From Paenibacillus sp. 481 (lineage in GTDB: Bacteria > Bacillota > Bacilli > Paenibacillales > Paenibacillaceae), in the NCBI RefSeq assembly GCF_021223605.1, contig NZ_CP075175.1, positions 948,501-1,012,500 of the forward strand: a DNA stretch of 64,000 nucleotides, in the 5' to 3' direction. The number at the start of each line of letters is the position of its first letter. The stretch's first letter is position 1. Shown piece by piece: positions 36,206 to 46,196 of the stretch. Made by a program: the position numbers and the translations under genes. Under the pieces are notes generated by a model that was given only the letters and a program-made list of their open reading frames with translations, did not search any database and was not told the origin of the DNA.

Positions 36206-37474
36206 TTGCAACGCGAAATTCAAGTACACGAGAAGCCCGGCTTCATGCCCGGCCTGCTGTTGAGCGTCCAGCATTTGTTTGCGATGTTTGGCTCTACTGT
36301 ACTCGTACCTAATTTGTTCAATGTTGACCCGGCAATCGTACTGTTAATGAACGGGCTAGGCACGCTGTTCTACCTCGTATTGTGCCGCGGTCTCATTCCG
36401 GCTTACCTCGGTTCCAGCTTTGCATTTATTTCTCCAGTTATGGTCGTCTTGGCAGGTCAAACAGATAATTACGCGCAGGCACTAGGCGGATTTATTGTAA
36501 CAGGTATCATTTTTATAGCGGTCGCACTCCTTGTAAAATGGGTCGGCACAAGCTGGTTAGACGCATTGTTCCCTCCAGCAGCGATGGGTGCCATCGTTGC
36601 AGTTATCGGGCTTGAACTTGTACCTATCGCAGCAAATATGTCCGGTTTTATCCCAGCATCACCAGGCGCACCGCTTAATTCAACTAGCATTATGCTTTCT
36701 GTCCTTACATTAGGTGTTACGATTATCGGTACCGTTATGTTTCGCGGGTTCTTCAAAATTATTCCTGTGCTTATCGGAATCGTAACCGGTTACGTCGCTG
36801 CCGTGCTTATGGGTGTCGTTAACCTTAGCAGCATTTCAGAAGCAAACTTTATCGCCTTGCCAACAATCATATATCCAGAGTGGAATATTACGGCGATTGC
36901 CATTATTGTTCCAGCGGCACTTGTCGTTGTCGTCGAGCATATCGGCCATCTCATGGTAACAAGCAATATCGTCGGAAAAGACTTATCCAAAGATCCGGGA
37001 TTACATCGTTCCTTACTCGGAAACGGAATTTCAACCGTTATATCCGGTTTTGTTGGTTCAACTCCGAATACGACATATGGCGAAAATATCGGCGTTATGG
37101 CTCTAACGCGCGTGTACTCCGTATTTGTAGTCGGCGGAGCAGCCGTAATCGCTATTTTGCTGTCATTCTTCGGCAAAGTGTCCGCTCTTATTTCCAGTAT
37201 TCCGGTGCCTGTTATGGGCGGCGTATCCTTGCTGCTATTCGGTGTTATCGCGGCTTCCGGTCTACGCGTGCTGGTGGACGCTAAAGTTGATTTTGGCAAG
37301 CCAAAAAACTTGCTGCTTACGACGCTCGTCATCGTGGTCGGCATTAGCGGCGCTTCGCTGAAGCTTGGCGCAGTTGAGCTGAGAGGAATGGCGCTTGCGA
37401 CGGTACTCGCCATCGTGTTGAATTTGTTCTTTATCGTCATTGAGAAGCTTGGCTTATCCAACGAGAAGGCGTAG
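36206..37474 (+). CDS. uraA: NCS2 family uracil/xanthine permease
   Basis: This membrane transporter of 422 residues has about 14 segments. The start PGFMPGLLLSVQHLFAMFGS, the short beta-strand stretch LGSSFAFISP, the acidic VEHIGHLM and NTTYGENIGVMALTRVYS are UraA/PyrP signatures, with the two glutamates being substrate and proton residues. Uracil uptake is the most likely function, but xanthine cannot be excluded. It begins with TTG, with AAGGAG 9-10 bases before it. It lies on the plus strand between apt and relA, a likely insertion; pairing with apt (base salvage) is functionally sensible. Confidence 0.88.
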   Translation: MQREIQVHEKPGFMPGLLLSVQHLFAMFGSTVLVPNLFNVDPAIVLLMNGLGTLFYLVLCRGLIPAYLGSSFAFISPVMVVLAGQTDNYAQALGGFIVTGIIFIAVALLVKWVGTSWLDALFPPAAMGAIVAVIGLELVPIAANMSGFIPASPGAPLNSTSIMLSVLTLGVTIIGTVMFRGFFKIIPVLIGIVTGYVAAVLMGVVNLSSISEANFIALPTIIYPEWNITAIAIIVPAALVVVVEHIGHLMVTSNIVGKDLSKDPGLHRSLLGNGISTVISGFVGSTPNTTYGENIGVMALTRVYSVFVVGGAAVIAILLSFFGKVSALISSIPVPVMGGVSLLLFGVIAASGLRVLVDAKVDFGKPKNLLLTTLVIVVGISGASLKLGAVELRGMALATVLAIVLNLFFIVIEKLGLSNEKA

Positions 37475-37545
37475 TCCTCTTATAAGTCCATTCAGTCTTG
37501 TATAGACTTCCTATAGACTCTTATAAGTATATCCATCTTAAACTA

Positions 37546-37593
37546 AAACCCCTTGCTACCGAACAATCGCATTGTTCGTGTAGCAAGGGGTTT
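37546..37593. terminator. Bidirectional terminator between uraA and apt
   Basis: AAACCCCTTGCTAC and GTAGCAAGGGGTTT form a perfect 14-bp stem, extended by an inner GAACAAT/ATTGTTC stem. It serves two converging genes. Just before it, CTCTTATAAGT occurs twice (about 37475 and 37518). Confidence 0.88.
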
Positions 37594-37606
37594 CATGTAT
37601 TTGCTA

Positions 37607-38119
37607 TTAGTATGTTACTAACGAGAATGTGTCAATGCCATCGAGCTTCTCACGGCCATTCAAGTAGCTAAGCTCGATCAAGAATACAGCGCCGACAACT
37701 TCACCGCCCAATTGGCGAATCAAATCGATCGAAGTAGCAATCGTGCCACCTGTTGCTAACAAATCGTCAGCGATCAATACTTTTTGCCCTGGTTGAATCG
37801 CATCTTTATGCATAGCCAGACGGTCTTTACCGTATTCCAAGTCATAAGCTGCCTCGATTGTGTCACCAGGAAGCTTTCCGCTCTTACGAATAGGAGCAAA
37901 GCCTGCGCCGATTGACAATGCCAAAGGAGCACCTACAACGAATCCACGTGCTTCTGGACCCGCCACGATGTCGATTTGCTTGTCTTTGATAAGTTCCTTC
38001 ATTGCATCAATGGAAGCTTGATAAGCAACTGGATCTTTCAGTAATGTCGTAATATCTTTAAAACGGATTCCCGGTTGCGGGAAATCAGGAACGACGCGAA
38101 TATATTGTTTAAAATCCAT
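37607..38119 (-). CDS. apt: Adenine phosphoribosyltransferase
   Basis: The salvage enzyme has 170 residues and makes AMP from adenine and PRPP. It starts MDFKQYIRVVPDFPQPGI and has GPEARGFVVGAPLA and the PRPP loop VLIADDLLATGGT. AGGAGG lies 9-10 bases before the ATG. It follows recJ by 13 bases, forming a recJ-apt pair. The open frame continues 80 codons upstream, but that is overlap with recJ. Confidence 0.97.
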   Translation of the reverse strand: MDFKQYIRVVPDFPQPGIRFKDITTLLKDPVAYQASIDAMKELIKDKQIDIVAGPEARGFVVGAPLALSIGAGFAPIRKSGKLPGDTIEAAYDLEYGKDRLAMHKDAIQPGQKVLIADDLLATGGTIATSIDLIRQLGGEVVGAVFLIELSYLNGREKLDGIDTFSLVTY

Positions 38120-38132
38120 GGTTAATATCCTC

Positions 38133-40562
38133 CTAGTTTGTAGCGCGATGCGCAGGCGCTTCCCATAACGACCATAGCCACGTTGCCAACGATTCCGTAG
38201 AGCTGTCATACCAACGATGTTCCCATGAATAAGCCATAGCCCAATCTTGATAGCGCTGCGATGCGTCAAGAGATGTTTTTTGTGGTTGTAGTACCATTTG
38301 GTATGTCTTTTCGTTGTGTGAACGCGTGCAAGTAACAAATTGCAGTTCTTCGAACACATCTAACAATAGTAAAAATTCACGCGGTGACATGCGACAACGA
38401 GACGACATGGACTGAATAAAAGTAGCATCGCTCTTCCATTCCTGTAGTCTCCGCAACTCACCAAAGATCGCTTTAATACGGTCACGATTCGGTTCCAGCA
38501 GTCGTCCACCTTCAGGCTGCCGTGGCAGTGTAACGTGAACACGTTCTGTCTGGCTAAACTGTTGTGCAATACGCTTTGCCTCATCTAATGACGGCGGTAT
38601 ACCGCATATAATTAAGTCGGTCACAGCGGCAGAAAGCTGCTCCTCTAAACTATCGTCTGCATCCCATACACGTTGAGCTGGTCTTGCAACAGGACCAGTT
38701 ATCTCATCACTGTACAGCCACACGAACGGCTCGGCAGCGAATACGCCTGCTTGCTCGCGTGTCATCAGCAGCGCACAGCGGTTTGGTTCGGCCATGCGCC
38801 GTGCCTGCTCCACTGCCGTTTTCAAGGCGTCTTGAGCGCCGCGCAAATCGAACAGTTGTTGATGAGCAATGTGCATATCTTGCAGCATAAGCTGTGCTTT
38901 ACGGTTTCCGTTCCATTCATTAATGGACAGTTCTCCTAGAACATCTACCACAGACGACAAAGCGATACGCTCTGACCATGCTCCACGTTGAAAAGCCACC
39001 GCATCCAATGTAGCACGGTCTTGGGCTAACATCAACTTTAAATGTTGTCCATCTTTGCCCATTGTGCGTTTATCTTGCACAATTGCCCCTCGAATAACGA
39101 TGCGTGGACTCGGATTACCCATCCCGAACGGCGCCAATCTTCCGAGCTGCTCAATGACATCTAGCGGAACTTCTGACATACTACACTCCGCGTCGACTTC
39201 TATACGTGGAACATAATGCTCCGCGGTTAATGTTCGTTGAGCAATTTCGTTGAGCTGTGCTTCTAGTTGAAGAAGCTGATCGCGATGCAATGTCATTCCA
39301 GCCGCAGCCTGATGGCCACCGAAATGTTCGAACAAGTCCGAGCATTCCGTCATCGCTTCATATAAGTCAAAGCCAGCTATCGAGCGAGCCGAACCTTTAC
39401 ACTTCCCGGTTTCAGCATCGATCCCGAGCACAAAAGTCGGCCGGTAGTAGCGCTCCAAAATTTTGGACGCCACGATGCCGATTACACCTACGTTCCAGCC
39501 TTCTGCGGCTAACACGATAACGTCAGGTACTCCTTGTTGCTCGATTTTAGCTTGCAACTGCGCTTCCGCTTCTTTAACGATCGTTTCCACGATTTTTTGC
39601 CGCTCGCGGTTTAACCGATCCAACTCCTCTGCACACGTGCGAGCAGTTGCAGCATCATTTGTCGTCAGTAACTCGACGGCAATGTTTGCATGATCGAGTC
39701 GGCCGCTTGCGTTAATACGCGGAGCCATCGAAAAAGCAATATGCGTAGATGTCAATTCGCTTAAATTAACATTTCCGATTTCAAGCAGCGCGCGGATGCC
39801 CGCATAGCGCGATTGTTTCATATGTTCGAGCGCAGCACGCACGATAATCCGATTTTCGTCGACAAGCGGCATCAAATCGGCAACCGTACCGATAGCTGCA
39901 AGTTCAAGTAGCTCTTCGGGCAATCTTCCCAGCAACGCATGTGCCAGCTTAAACGCAACGCCTACGCCCGCTAATCCTTTAAACGGATACGTGCAGTACG
40001 ACAGCTTCGGATTCACTATGACGTATGCTTCAGGCAAGTGCTCAGGTGGTTCATGATGATCGGTTACGACCACGTCGATGCCGAGTTCGCGGGCATAAGC
40101 AATTTGTTCTACCGCACTTATTCCCGTATCGACCGTGATTATAAGGTTAGTCCCACACGACTTCGCATCATCAATAGCAGCATTATTCAATCCGTATCCC
40201 TCTTTAGATCGATGAGGAATATAGTAATCAAACTTTGCACCAAGCATACGCATGAGATGTATCATGAGCGATGTGCTTGATACGCCGTCAGCATCGTAAT
40301 CTCCATAGATGCGAATATGTTCCTGCTCTGCAATGGCAGTCTGAATTCGCGCTACAGCAGATTCCATTCCAGCCAGCAAATACGGATCGTGCAGCTCATT
40401 TGTATCCGCGTATAAAAAGCGATGCACTTGATCCTTATCTCGTATACCGCGCACGACTAACATTTTTGCAAGCAAAGGCGAGATGTTAGCCTGCTCAGCA
40501 AGCTGCTGGGCAACGGTATCTGACGACTCAGCGCAAATCCATCGCGTTCGTGGTTGAAGCAT
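38133..40562 (-). CDS. recJ: Single-stranded-DNA-specific exonuclease RecJ
   Basis: The 5'-3' exonuclease has 809 residues. The DHH core has IRIYGDYDADGVSSTSLMIH and the namesake DHH in VVTDHHEPP. The DHHA1 domain carries GGHQAAAGMTL, then OB-fold and a long Firmicutes-type C-terminal extension (about 570-809). It functions in RecFOR repair and mismatch repair. GGTGAGG precedes ATG at 40562; nine more in-frame codons upstream lack a better site. Confidence 0.95.
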   Translation of the reverse strand: MLQPRTRWICAESSDTVAQQLAEQANISPLLAKMLVVRGIRDKDQVHRFLYADTNELHDPYLLAGMESAVARIQTAIAEQEHIRIYGDYDADGVSSTSLMIHLMRMLGAKFDYYIPHRSKEGYGLNNAAIDDAKSCGTNLIITVDTGISAVEQIAYARELGIDVVVTDHHEPPEHLPEAYVIVNPKLSYCTYPFKGLAGVGVAFKLAHALLGRLPEELLELAAIGTVADLMPLVDENRIIVRAALEHMKQSRYAGIRALLEIGNVNLSELTSTHIAFSMAPRINASGRLDHANIAVELLTTNDAATARTCAEELDRLNRERQKIVETIVKEAEAQLQAKIEQQGVPDVIVLAAEGWNVGVIGIVASKILERYYRPTFVLGIDAETGKCKGSARSIAGFDLYEAMTECSDLFEHFGGHQAAAGMTLHRDQLLQLEAQLNEIAQRTLTAEHYVPRIEVDAECSMSEVPLDVIEQLGRLAPFGMGNPSPRIVIRGAIVQDKRTMGKDGQHLKLMLAQDRATLDAVAFQRGAWSERIALSSVVDVLGELSINEWNGNRKAQLMLQDMHIAHQQLFDLRGAQDALKTAVEQARRMAEPNRCALLMTREQAGVFAAEPFVWLYSDEITGPVARPAQRVWDADDSLEEQLSAAVTDLIICGIPPSLDEAKRIAQQFSQTERVHVTLPRQPEGGRLLEPNRDRIKAIFGELRRLQEWKSDATFIQSMSSRCRMSPREFLLLLDVFEELQFVTCTRSHNEKTYQMVLQPQKTSLDASQRYQDWAMAYSWEHRWYDSSTESLATWLWSLWEAPAHRATN

Positions 40563-40736
40563 CGCCCTCACCCTCTCCTTCTCGCACATTCACGATATCG
40601 TATTTATTCCATTCCATGTACAAACACAGACGTTAAATATCCGCAGCCCCATTACAGCGACATTGCAGCCATAGCGCAGACACATTGCGGCAACACAATC
40701 ATTTGTTTCCCATTTATGAGCTTAGATAAACACGTG

Positions 40737-40760
40737 AAAACCGCGTCACGATGGACGCGG
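40737..40760 (-). terminator. Terminator after secF
   Basis: CCGCGTC and GACGCGG form a 7-bp GC stem with a 6-base loop and four T on the minus strand. A second nested inverted repeat (CCAATTG/CAATTGG inside GTTGG/CCAAC, 40785-40821) lies between it and the secF stop. Bases 40563-40736 show nothing else. Confidence 0.8.
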
Positions 40761-40832
40761 CTTGTTCACTCTATAAACATCAGTGTTGGACTTACCAATT
40801 GCAAATGCCAATTGGACCAACAAATGAGTTCA

Positions 40833-41741
40833 TTATTGAGCTTCTTGTGTTTTCGCTTTTGGCTTTCCTAGCTTCTCTTTGCTCTTTAATACAACCCACA
40901 ATGGGCTCGCAATAAAGATCGAAGAGTATGCACCGAACGCCAAGCCAATAATAATCGCAAGTGAGAACATACTGATGGACTCGCTACCGAAGATGTACAA
41001 GCACAACGCTGCAATAAGTACGGTCAGTACCGTATTAATGGAGCGTGTCAGCGTCTGATAAATACTCTCATTAACGAGCTTCGCAATGTCGCCAATGTTT
41101 TTAATTTTAGCAAAACGCAAGTTCTCACGAATTCGGTCAAAAATAACGATTGTATCGTTAATCGAGTAACCGATAATCGTCAAGATCGCAATAATAAACG
41201 GCAAGTTGACTTCCAAACGGAAGATCGAGAACACGCTAATAACGAGAAATGCATCATGCAGCAATGCGGTGACAGCCGCGATCGCAAAGCGCCATTCAAA
41301 GCGAATGCTCACGTAAATGATGATCCCGATGCTGGCAATGAACACCGAAATAATCGCATTACGCTGCATTTCACGAGCAATCTCAACGTCAACTGTACTC
41401 ACTTCAAATGAGGCACCTGCATCCAGCTTTTTAAAATCCTCTTTCAGCCGGCTCTCATTCTCTTCAGATAACACTTCTGTGAAACGAATATTCATCCGCT
41501 CACTACCTGACGTAACTACAGGTGGTTTGTCTAGTTTGTATGAGCTAATCAATTCTTCAACTTTAGCTATGTCCACTTGCTTCGTCAACTTAATATCTGC
41601 ATTCGTTCCTGAACGGAAATCGACACCATAGTTAAGACCGAAAATAGCCAATGATGCGATACCTAGCAACGTAATGATGATAGATGTGATAAAGAAATAT
41701 CTGCTCGTCTTTACAAAATCGAACGTTCCTTTAAAGCGCAC
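40833..41741 (-). CDS. secF: Protein translocase subunit SecF
   Basis: This membrane protein of 302 residues has six helices and a large extracytoplasmic loop. Signatures are GLNYGVDFRSGT (D2-type motif) and TIVIFDRIRENLRF. SecDF uses the proton gradient to pull proteins through SecYEG. GTG at 41741 has AAGGAG 10 bases upstream inside secD; the GTG at 41750 lies too close to it. The start overlaps the end of secD by 11 bases. B. subtilis has a fused SecDF; here the genes are separate. Confidence 0.94.
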   Translation of the reverse strand: MRFKGTFDFVKTSRYFFITSIIITLLGIASLAIFGLNYGVDFRSGTNADIKLTKQVDIAKVEELISSYKLDKPPVVTSGSERMNIRFTEVLSEENESRLKEDFKKLDAGASFEVSTVDVEIAREMQRNAIISVFIASIGIIIYVSIRFEWRFAIAAVTALLHDAFLVISVFSIFRLEVNLPFIIAILTIIGYSINDTIVIFDRIRENLRFAKIKNIGDIAKLVNESIYQTLTRSINTVLTVLIAALCLYIFGSESISMFSLAIIIGLAFGAYSSIFIASPLWVVLKSKEKLGKPKAKTQEAQ

Positions 41742-42999
41742 GGATGTCACTCTCCTTTACGCCGTAATAGCTAGGCTTGTTCAATAATTTCGATTTGGCA
41801 AGCAAGAAGAGCAACAAGCGGGACAAGAATATGTTCGTGAAAATACTTACGACAACCGTCATCATTAAGCTCAAGGCAAAGCCTTTAACTTGGCTTTCAC
41901 CCATGAAGTACATAACAGCGCCTGCAATGAACGTTGTAACGTTCGCATCCATAATGGTGCGGAAGGAGTGCTTTGCACCTGCTTTAAGAGCGGACGAAAT
42001 CGACTTCCCGCTACGCAATTCGTCCTTAATCCGTTCATACGTAATGATATTGGCATCGACCGCCATACCCATACCGAGAATAAATGCCGCAATACCCGGC
42101 AACGTAAGCGTAAATCCCGCTAACCAGTACACAATAAGCAATATCCACGTAAACAAAATCAAAGTGAAGCTAGCTACGATGCCTGGAAGACGATAAACCA
42201 CGAGCATAAAGAGCAAAATAAGCGCTGTTCCGATCAGACCCGCTTGTACCGTTTGATTCAACGACAATTGGCCTAATGTTGCAGCTACACTTTGCGAATA
42301 TTTCTCAGTCAACTTCAACGGCAAAGAACCTAAGTTAATCGTGTCGCGCAAATTGTTTGCTTCTTCAGTTGATTCTTGACCTGTAATCGTCGCTTCATTT
42401 GATGCAATTTGAAAACTAACCGCCGGTGTGGAGATTACATTTTCGTCCATGTAAATCGCCAAAATGTTACGACCTTCTGGCATCAAGTTAGCAAGACGCT
42501 GTGTAATCTCAGCAAACTTGTTCGCATCTTTGAGCTTAATAGCTACAACGGGCTTGCGCAGTTCGTCAAACTGAACGCTTGCACCGCCTTCAACGAAGTC
42601 CGTTCCTTGTAGTTCGACCTTACAATAGTCTGTAGGTGTTTTACAGCCATCAGAGCTGCGGAACGTAAGTACCGCTGGTTCTTTCAGACTTTTCCGTACT
42701 TCTGCTTCATTCGCTACGCCAGCAATTTTAACCCGAATCCGATTGCTGCCCTCAATTAAAATTTCCGGCTCGCTTGTACCTGTAGCGTTAATCCGCTTCT
42801 CTAAGCTCTTTGCGGTCTGTTTCATCGCCTGTGGCGTAATCTGTCCGCCTTTGTCTAGTGGCGAAGCTTCATATAAAATCTCGAAGCCGCCCTTCAAGTC
42901 GAGCCCGAGACGAATGTTGTTGACGATCGTAGGGCTTGTCCATACAAATATCCCAAGCGATACGGCAACGATGAGCAAGAATGCTAACACTCTTTTCAT
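41731..42999 (-). CDS. secD: Protein translocase subunit SecD
   Basis: The 422-residue partner of SecF has TM1 at the N-terminus, then LGLDLKGGFEILYEAS, a P1 periplasmic-type domain (about 60-230) and five further helices with GMAVDANIITYERIKDEL. Length is on the short side, as usual for Firmicutes split forms. AGGG is 6 bases from the ATG. No other sec gene adjoins; yajC is 6 kb away past an inverted block. Confidence 0.95.
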   Translation of the reverse strand: MKRVLAFLLIVAVSLGIFVWTSPTIVNNIRLGLDLKGGFEILYEASPLDKGGQITPQAMKQTAKSLEKRINATGTSEPEILIEGSNRIRVKIAGVANEAEVRKSLKEPAVLTFRSSDGCKTPTDYCKVELQGTDFVEGGASVQFDELRKPVVAIKLKDANKFAEITQRLANLMPEGRNILAIYMDENVISTPAVSFQIASNEATITGQESTEEANNLRDTINLGSLPLKLTEKYSQSVAATLGQLSLNQTVQAGLIGTALILLFMLVVYRLPGIVASFTLILFTWILLIVYWLAGFTLTLPGIAAFILGMGMAVDANIITYERIKDELRSGKSISSALKAGAKHSFRTIMDANVTTFIAGAVMYFMGESQVKGFALSLMMTVVVSIFTNIFLSRLLLFLLAKSKLLNKPSYYGVKESDIRAL

Positions 43000-43199
43000 A
43001 TCGTCCCTATTCCCCTTTCATTTGTCAATATTCCTATTATATCGACCGTCAAAATTCGAGTCAATTTAACTTCATCATAAATGAGTCTGATGACTCACCT
43101 AGAAATGCTCTTTATTACCGTCTTATTCATGCTACATCCTGATCTTAAACGATTCCCCTTTTGATAACTAATCTTTAAAAAAATACCTTATTAGGACGT

Positions 43200-43230
43200 T
43201 AAAAAAGAGTCCCTCCTAAAAGGGAGACCC
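43200..43230 (-). terminator. Terminator overlapping the comN stop
   Basis: TCCCT/AGGGA with flanking pairs forms a short hairpin followed by six T on the minus strand. The last bases of the gene are part of it. Confidence 0.65.
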
Positions 43231-43467
43231 ACGATAAGCCGCAATCGTAACGTAATTCATAAATTGGTTCGCTTTTAACGATAGAATATCGTTCACGAGG
43301 CGATGAATAGCTGGCTCTCCATCTTTTTTATATTTCGATCGCACACATTCCCACACATCTGGGCCTGTTACCTGTTCGTAGCCAATTAACCGAAACTCCT
43401 CCGCCTTGCTTTCACAAAGCAGCTCAATATTTTCTACATGCTCTTGTTCGGTCCATAGCTCTGGCAT
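43216..43467 (-). CDS. comN: Post-transcriptional regulator ComN (YrzD-like)
   Basis: The protein has 83 residues, starting MPELWTEQEHVENIELLCES and including KAEEFRLIGYEQVTGPDVWE and LKANQFMNYVTI, the pattern of the ComN family. In B. subtilis ComN acts at the comE mRNA and localises to septa and poles. AAAGGAGAG is 8 bases before ATG at 43467. It sits between secD and spoVB as in B. subtilis, so identification rests on sequence and order. Confidence 0.85.
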   Translation of the reverse strand: MPELWTEQEHVENIELLCESKAEEFRLIGYEQVTGPDVWECVRSKYKKDGEPAIHRLVNDILSLKANQFMNYVTIAAYRGSPF

Positions 43468-43686
43468 TACGTTCTCTCCTTTCATACAGCACTTCATCTA
43501 TTCGCGATTAGCCCCCTATTTTCCTGCTTGAGTTCAACTACAATCATTAAAATGTTTTGTCCTATGCTTTGTTCAATGGACGAGTAATGGATCTTGGACA
43601 ACTGCATATGTATGAATAAGAACGTATGCCTAAGACAAGTTCCTATTTGAAGCCCGTTTTTATTGAAAAAAAGAAGGGGGATGCAT

Positions 43687-45288
43687 GTGAGCAAACAATC
43701 ATTTTTGCAAGGTACGCTTATCTTGCTAGCTGCAGGCATCATTAATCGCATATTAGGCTTTATCCCCCGCATTACTCTTCCACGCATTATTGGTGCAGAA
43801 GGAGTTGGCATTTACCAGCTCGGTTATCCATTTCTGCTCGTCATTATTACCATTATAACAGGTGGCATACCGCTTGCGGTGTCCAAGCTCATTGCGGAGG
43901 CCGATTCAACAGGCGATGATGCACGCGTTCGGCGTATTCTTTGGTCTGCCTTGAAAATGACAACAAGTGCGGCCATTGGCCTATCTGCTGTATGCCTGCT
44001 GCTTGCACCATGGATTACGACGCATGTGCTGACAGATACACGAGTGTATTACACGTTTATCGTCATGACACCGATCATCGTGATTGTCGCGGTGTCCGCC
44101 GTGTTACGCGGCTATTTTCAAGGTAAGCATAATATGATCCCGACCGCCGCCTCGCAAGTGACCGAGACGCTAATCCGTATCGTAACCGTGATTGGCTTTG
44201 CTTACATGCTACTGCCATATGGCCTCGATTGGGCAGCAGCAGGCGCCATGCTTGGCGTCGTGATCGGAGAACTCGGCGGCTTAATCGTGCTGATGCTTGA
44301 AATGCGTTCAGCTCACAAGCATGACAATAAACAGCAGCCTGCATCATATCCGCTTGCTTCATCCCCAGCTGCGCCAACAGCGACTACAAAGCCAATTCAA
44401 CAGGCGAACTCCGAATGGCGCAACCTGCTCCGGATTGCTGTTCCGGTAACAGGGGGCAAATTGATCGGTTCATTATCTTACTTATTTGAATCGATCGCGA
44501 TTGCGCGCAGCTTAGCAGCCGCTGGTGTCATAACAGCCGTAGCAACAGCTCAATACGGAGCACTACAAGGCATGATCATACCGATATTACTGCTACCAGG
44601 TGCGCTTACTTACTCCTTGGCCGTATCGCTTGTCCCCTCGCTCTCGGAGGCGCATGGACGGCAAGATATGCACACGATTCATAAACGCATGCATCAGGCG
44701 CTTCGTCTAGCACTCGTGTGCGGCGCACCGTTCGCCGTCGTCATGTATGTGCTAGCAGTGCCACTATGTGCCTTGCTATACAACGATGTTACGTACGCGC
44801 CCATGTTGAAATGGATGGCGCCCGTCGCGATATTTATTTATTTGCAAGCCCCGCTGCAAGCCGCATTGCAAGCATTAGATCGACCTGGAACAGCGCTCGT
44901 CAACACGTTTATTGGGGCTGCGTTAAAGCTTGTGTTAATCGTACAGCTCGCATCACTGCCTCAATTCGGCATAACGGGAGCCATCATCGCGATTAACGTT
45001 AATATCGCCATTGTCACGATTTTGCACGGATATAGTGTGATTCGCACAATTAAGTTACATTTGCCTTGGCTCGATTTCATTAAAGTCGCTACGGCCATGA
45101 TCATTACGGCAGGCTCGATTCAGGCCACCTATGCCCATCTTCCTGTTGGCGATGGCCACCTTCTATTACGCTTCACTGTTGCCTGTGGAGTAGCCGTCGT
45201 TGTGTACATCAGCTTGCTCACGGTGATGAAACTTATCGATCGCCACGATATGGTGCGAATCCCCATACTTGGCCGCTGGTTCAATTGA
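43687..45288 (+). CDS. spoVB: Stage V sporulation protein B, MOP-family flippase
   Basis: The protein has 533 residues and about 14 membrane helices of the polysaccharide-transporter (MATE-like) fold. Typical stretches are GIINRILGFIPRITLPRIIG and EGVGIYQLGYPFLLVIIT. SpoVB is needed for spore cortex formation, probably as a lipid II flippase. The charged loop near 225-250 (KHDNKQQPASYPLASS...) is longer than usual. GTG at 43687 has AAGGGGG 6 bases upstream; in-frame ATG (43681) and TTG (43663) lie too near or lack a site. It is divergent from comN. Confidence 0.92.
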   Translation: MSKQSFLQGTLILLAAGIINRILGFIPRITLPRIIGAEGVGIYQLGYPFLLVIITIITGGIPLAVSKLIAEADSTGDDARVRRILWSALKMTTSAAIGLSAVCLLLAPWITTHVLTDTRVYYTFIVMTPIIVIVAVSAVLRGYFQGKHNMIPTAASQVTETLIRIVTVIGFAYMLLPYGLDWAAAGAMLGVVIGELGGLIVLMLEMRSAHKHDNKQQPASYPLASSPAAPTATTKPIQQANSEWRNLLRIAVPVTGGKLIGSLSYLFESIAIARSLAAAGVITAVATAQYGALQGMIIPILLLPGALTYSLAVSLVPSLSEAHGRQDMHTIHKRMHQALRLALVCGAPFAVVMYVLAVPLCALLYNDVTYAPMLKWMAPVAIFIYLQAPLQAALQALDRPGTALVNTFIGAALKLVLIVQLASLPQFGITGAIIAINVNIAIVTILHGYSVIRTIKLHLPWLDFIKVATAMIITAGSIQATYAHLPVGDGHLLLRFTVACGVAVVVYISLLTVMKLIDRHDMVRIPILGRWFN

Positions 45289-45317
45289 GCCTTGCACGTT
45301 TCGAGCAAGCAGGCTAT

Positions 45318-46196
45318 TCAATTCTTTTTCATATGTTTTTGGTCAACAAACAATTGACCTTTATGATCAATTGTGCAAAAGAACACATTTTTAAAATCGT
45401 TTACTCCCTTAAACTGCAGTTGATTTTTTAGCCAGAAACGAGTTTTGTTTATAACTTGCAAATTGTCGTCTTGAACTTTGCCATCCATAATTAACGGAAG
45501 GGGAAGGGTCGTAAAGCGAACTTTTTCGGGATGACGCAGCCCTAGCGTTGTCCCCGTTTCAGCGCTTCTGCTCACTTGGCGTCTTTGGCTTTGGCGCTGA
45601 TGAGCAGATGCGAGTAGCCCAAGCACATCCTCACGTTCACGTTCACTTTCACTTTCTAAGTCTGCGATTTCGCTGTCGCTCTTCCCGCTCACAGCTCCAC
45701 CGCTTGTTACAGCGTCAGAAGGCCCCTCATTTCGCTGTTCCTCCTCGTCATCCACCGTAAACACAGTCAACTTTCCCGTCGATTCTAAAATCGCATATTG
45801 AACGTCACCTGGATTCTCGATCCCTTGCTCACGCAGCTGTAACATGAGATCGTCCAGATTGTAACGTTGTTTACGCATTTCATCACGATTGAGATGCCCG
45901 TTTGCAATAATAATGCTCGGTCCACCATCAAATAAATGACGAAGTTTACGGCTTTTGAGAGTCAAATGCGCCAGCGAAATTTGAATAACGACCAGCACCG
46001 CAATCGGCACAAACCCTTCCCACAGCGGCCGATCTGTCTCATCAATAACGAACACCGCAATCTCGGCAATCATAATTGAAATGACGAGGTCAAAGATGGA
46101 CAATTTGCCGATTTCCCGTTTCCCCATTAGCCTTAACACCACAAACACCGTGAAATACATCAATATTGTACGTAAAATGGATATCCAGACTTCCAA
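45318..46196 (-). CDS. DUF421 (YetF/YrbG-type) membrane protein
   Basis: The protein has 292 residues: three membrane helices (about 5-85, including VVLRLMGKREIGKLSIFDLV), then two small cytoplasmic DUF421 halves. A long charged insertion (about residues 155-225, rich in E, S and R) separates the halves and is not typical of the family. TTG at 46196 follows AGGAGG with 9-base spacing; the open frame extends 25 codons upstream without a better site. It lies after spoVB as yrbG does in B. subtilis. Relatives affect germination or stress resistance, but this is unproven here. Confidence 0.85.
   Translation of the reverse strand: MEVWISILRTILMYFTVFVVLRLMGKREIGKLSIFDLVISIMIAEIAVFVIDETDRPLWEGFVPIAVLVVIQISLAHLTLKSRKLRHLFDGGPSIIIANGHLNRDEMRKQRYNLDDLMLQLREQGIENPGDVQYAILESTGKLTVFTVDDEEEQRNEGPSDAVTSGGAVSGKSDSEIADLESESEREREDVLGLLASAHQRQSQRRQVSRSAETGTTLGLRHPEKVRFTTLPLPLIMDGKVQDDNLQVINKTRFWLKNQLQFKGVNDFKNVFFCTIDHKGQLFVDQKHMKKN

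Noticed and set aside
36790..37461. A 223-codon minus-strand open frame opposite the uracil permease
   Set aside because: Antisense to a clear transporter; composition reflects the permease codons.
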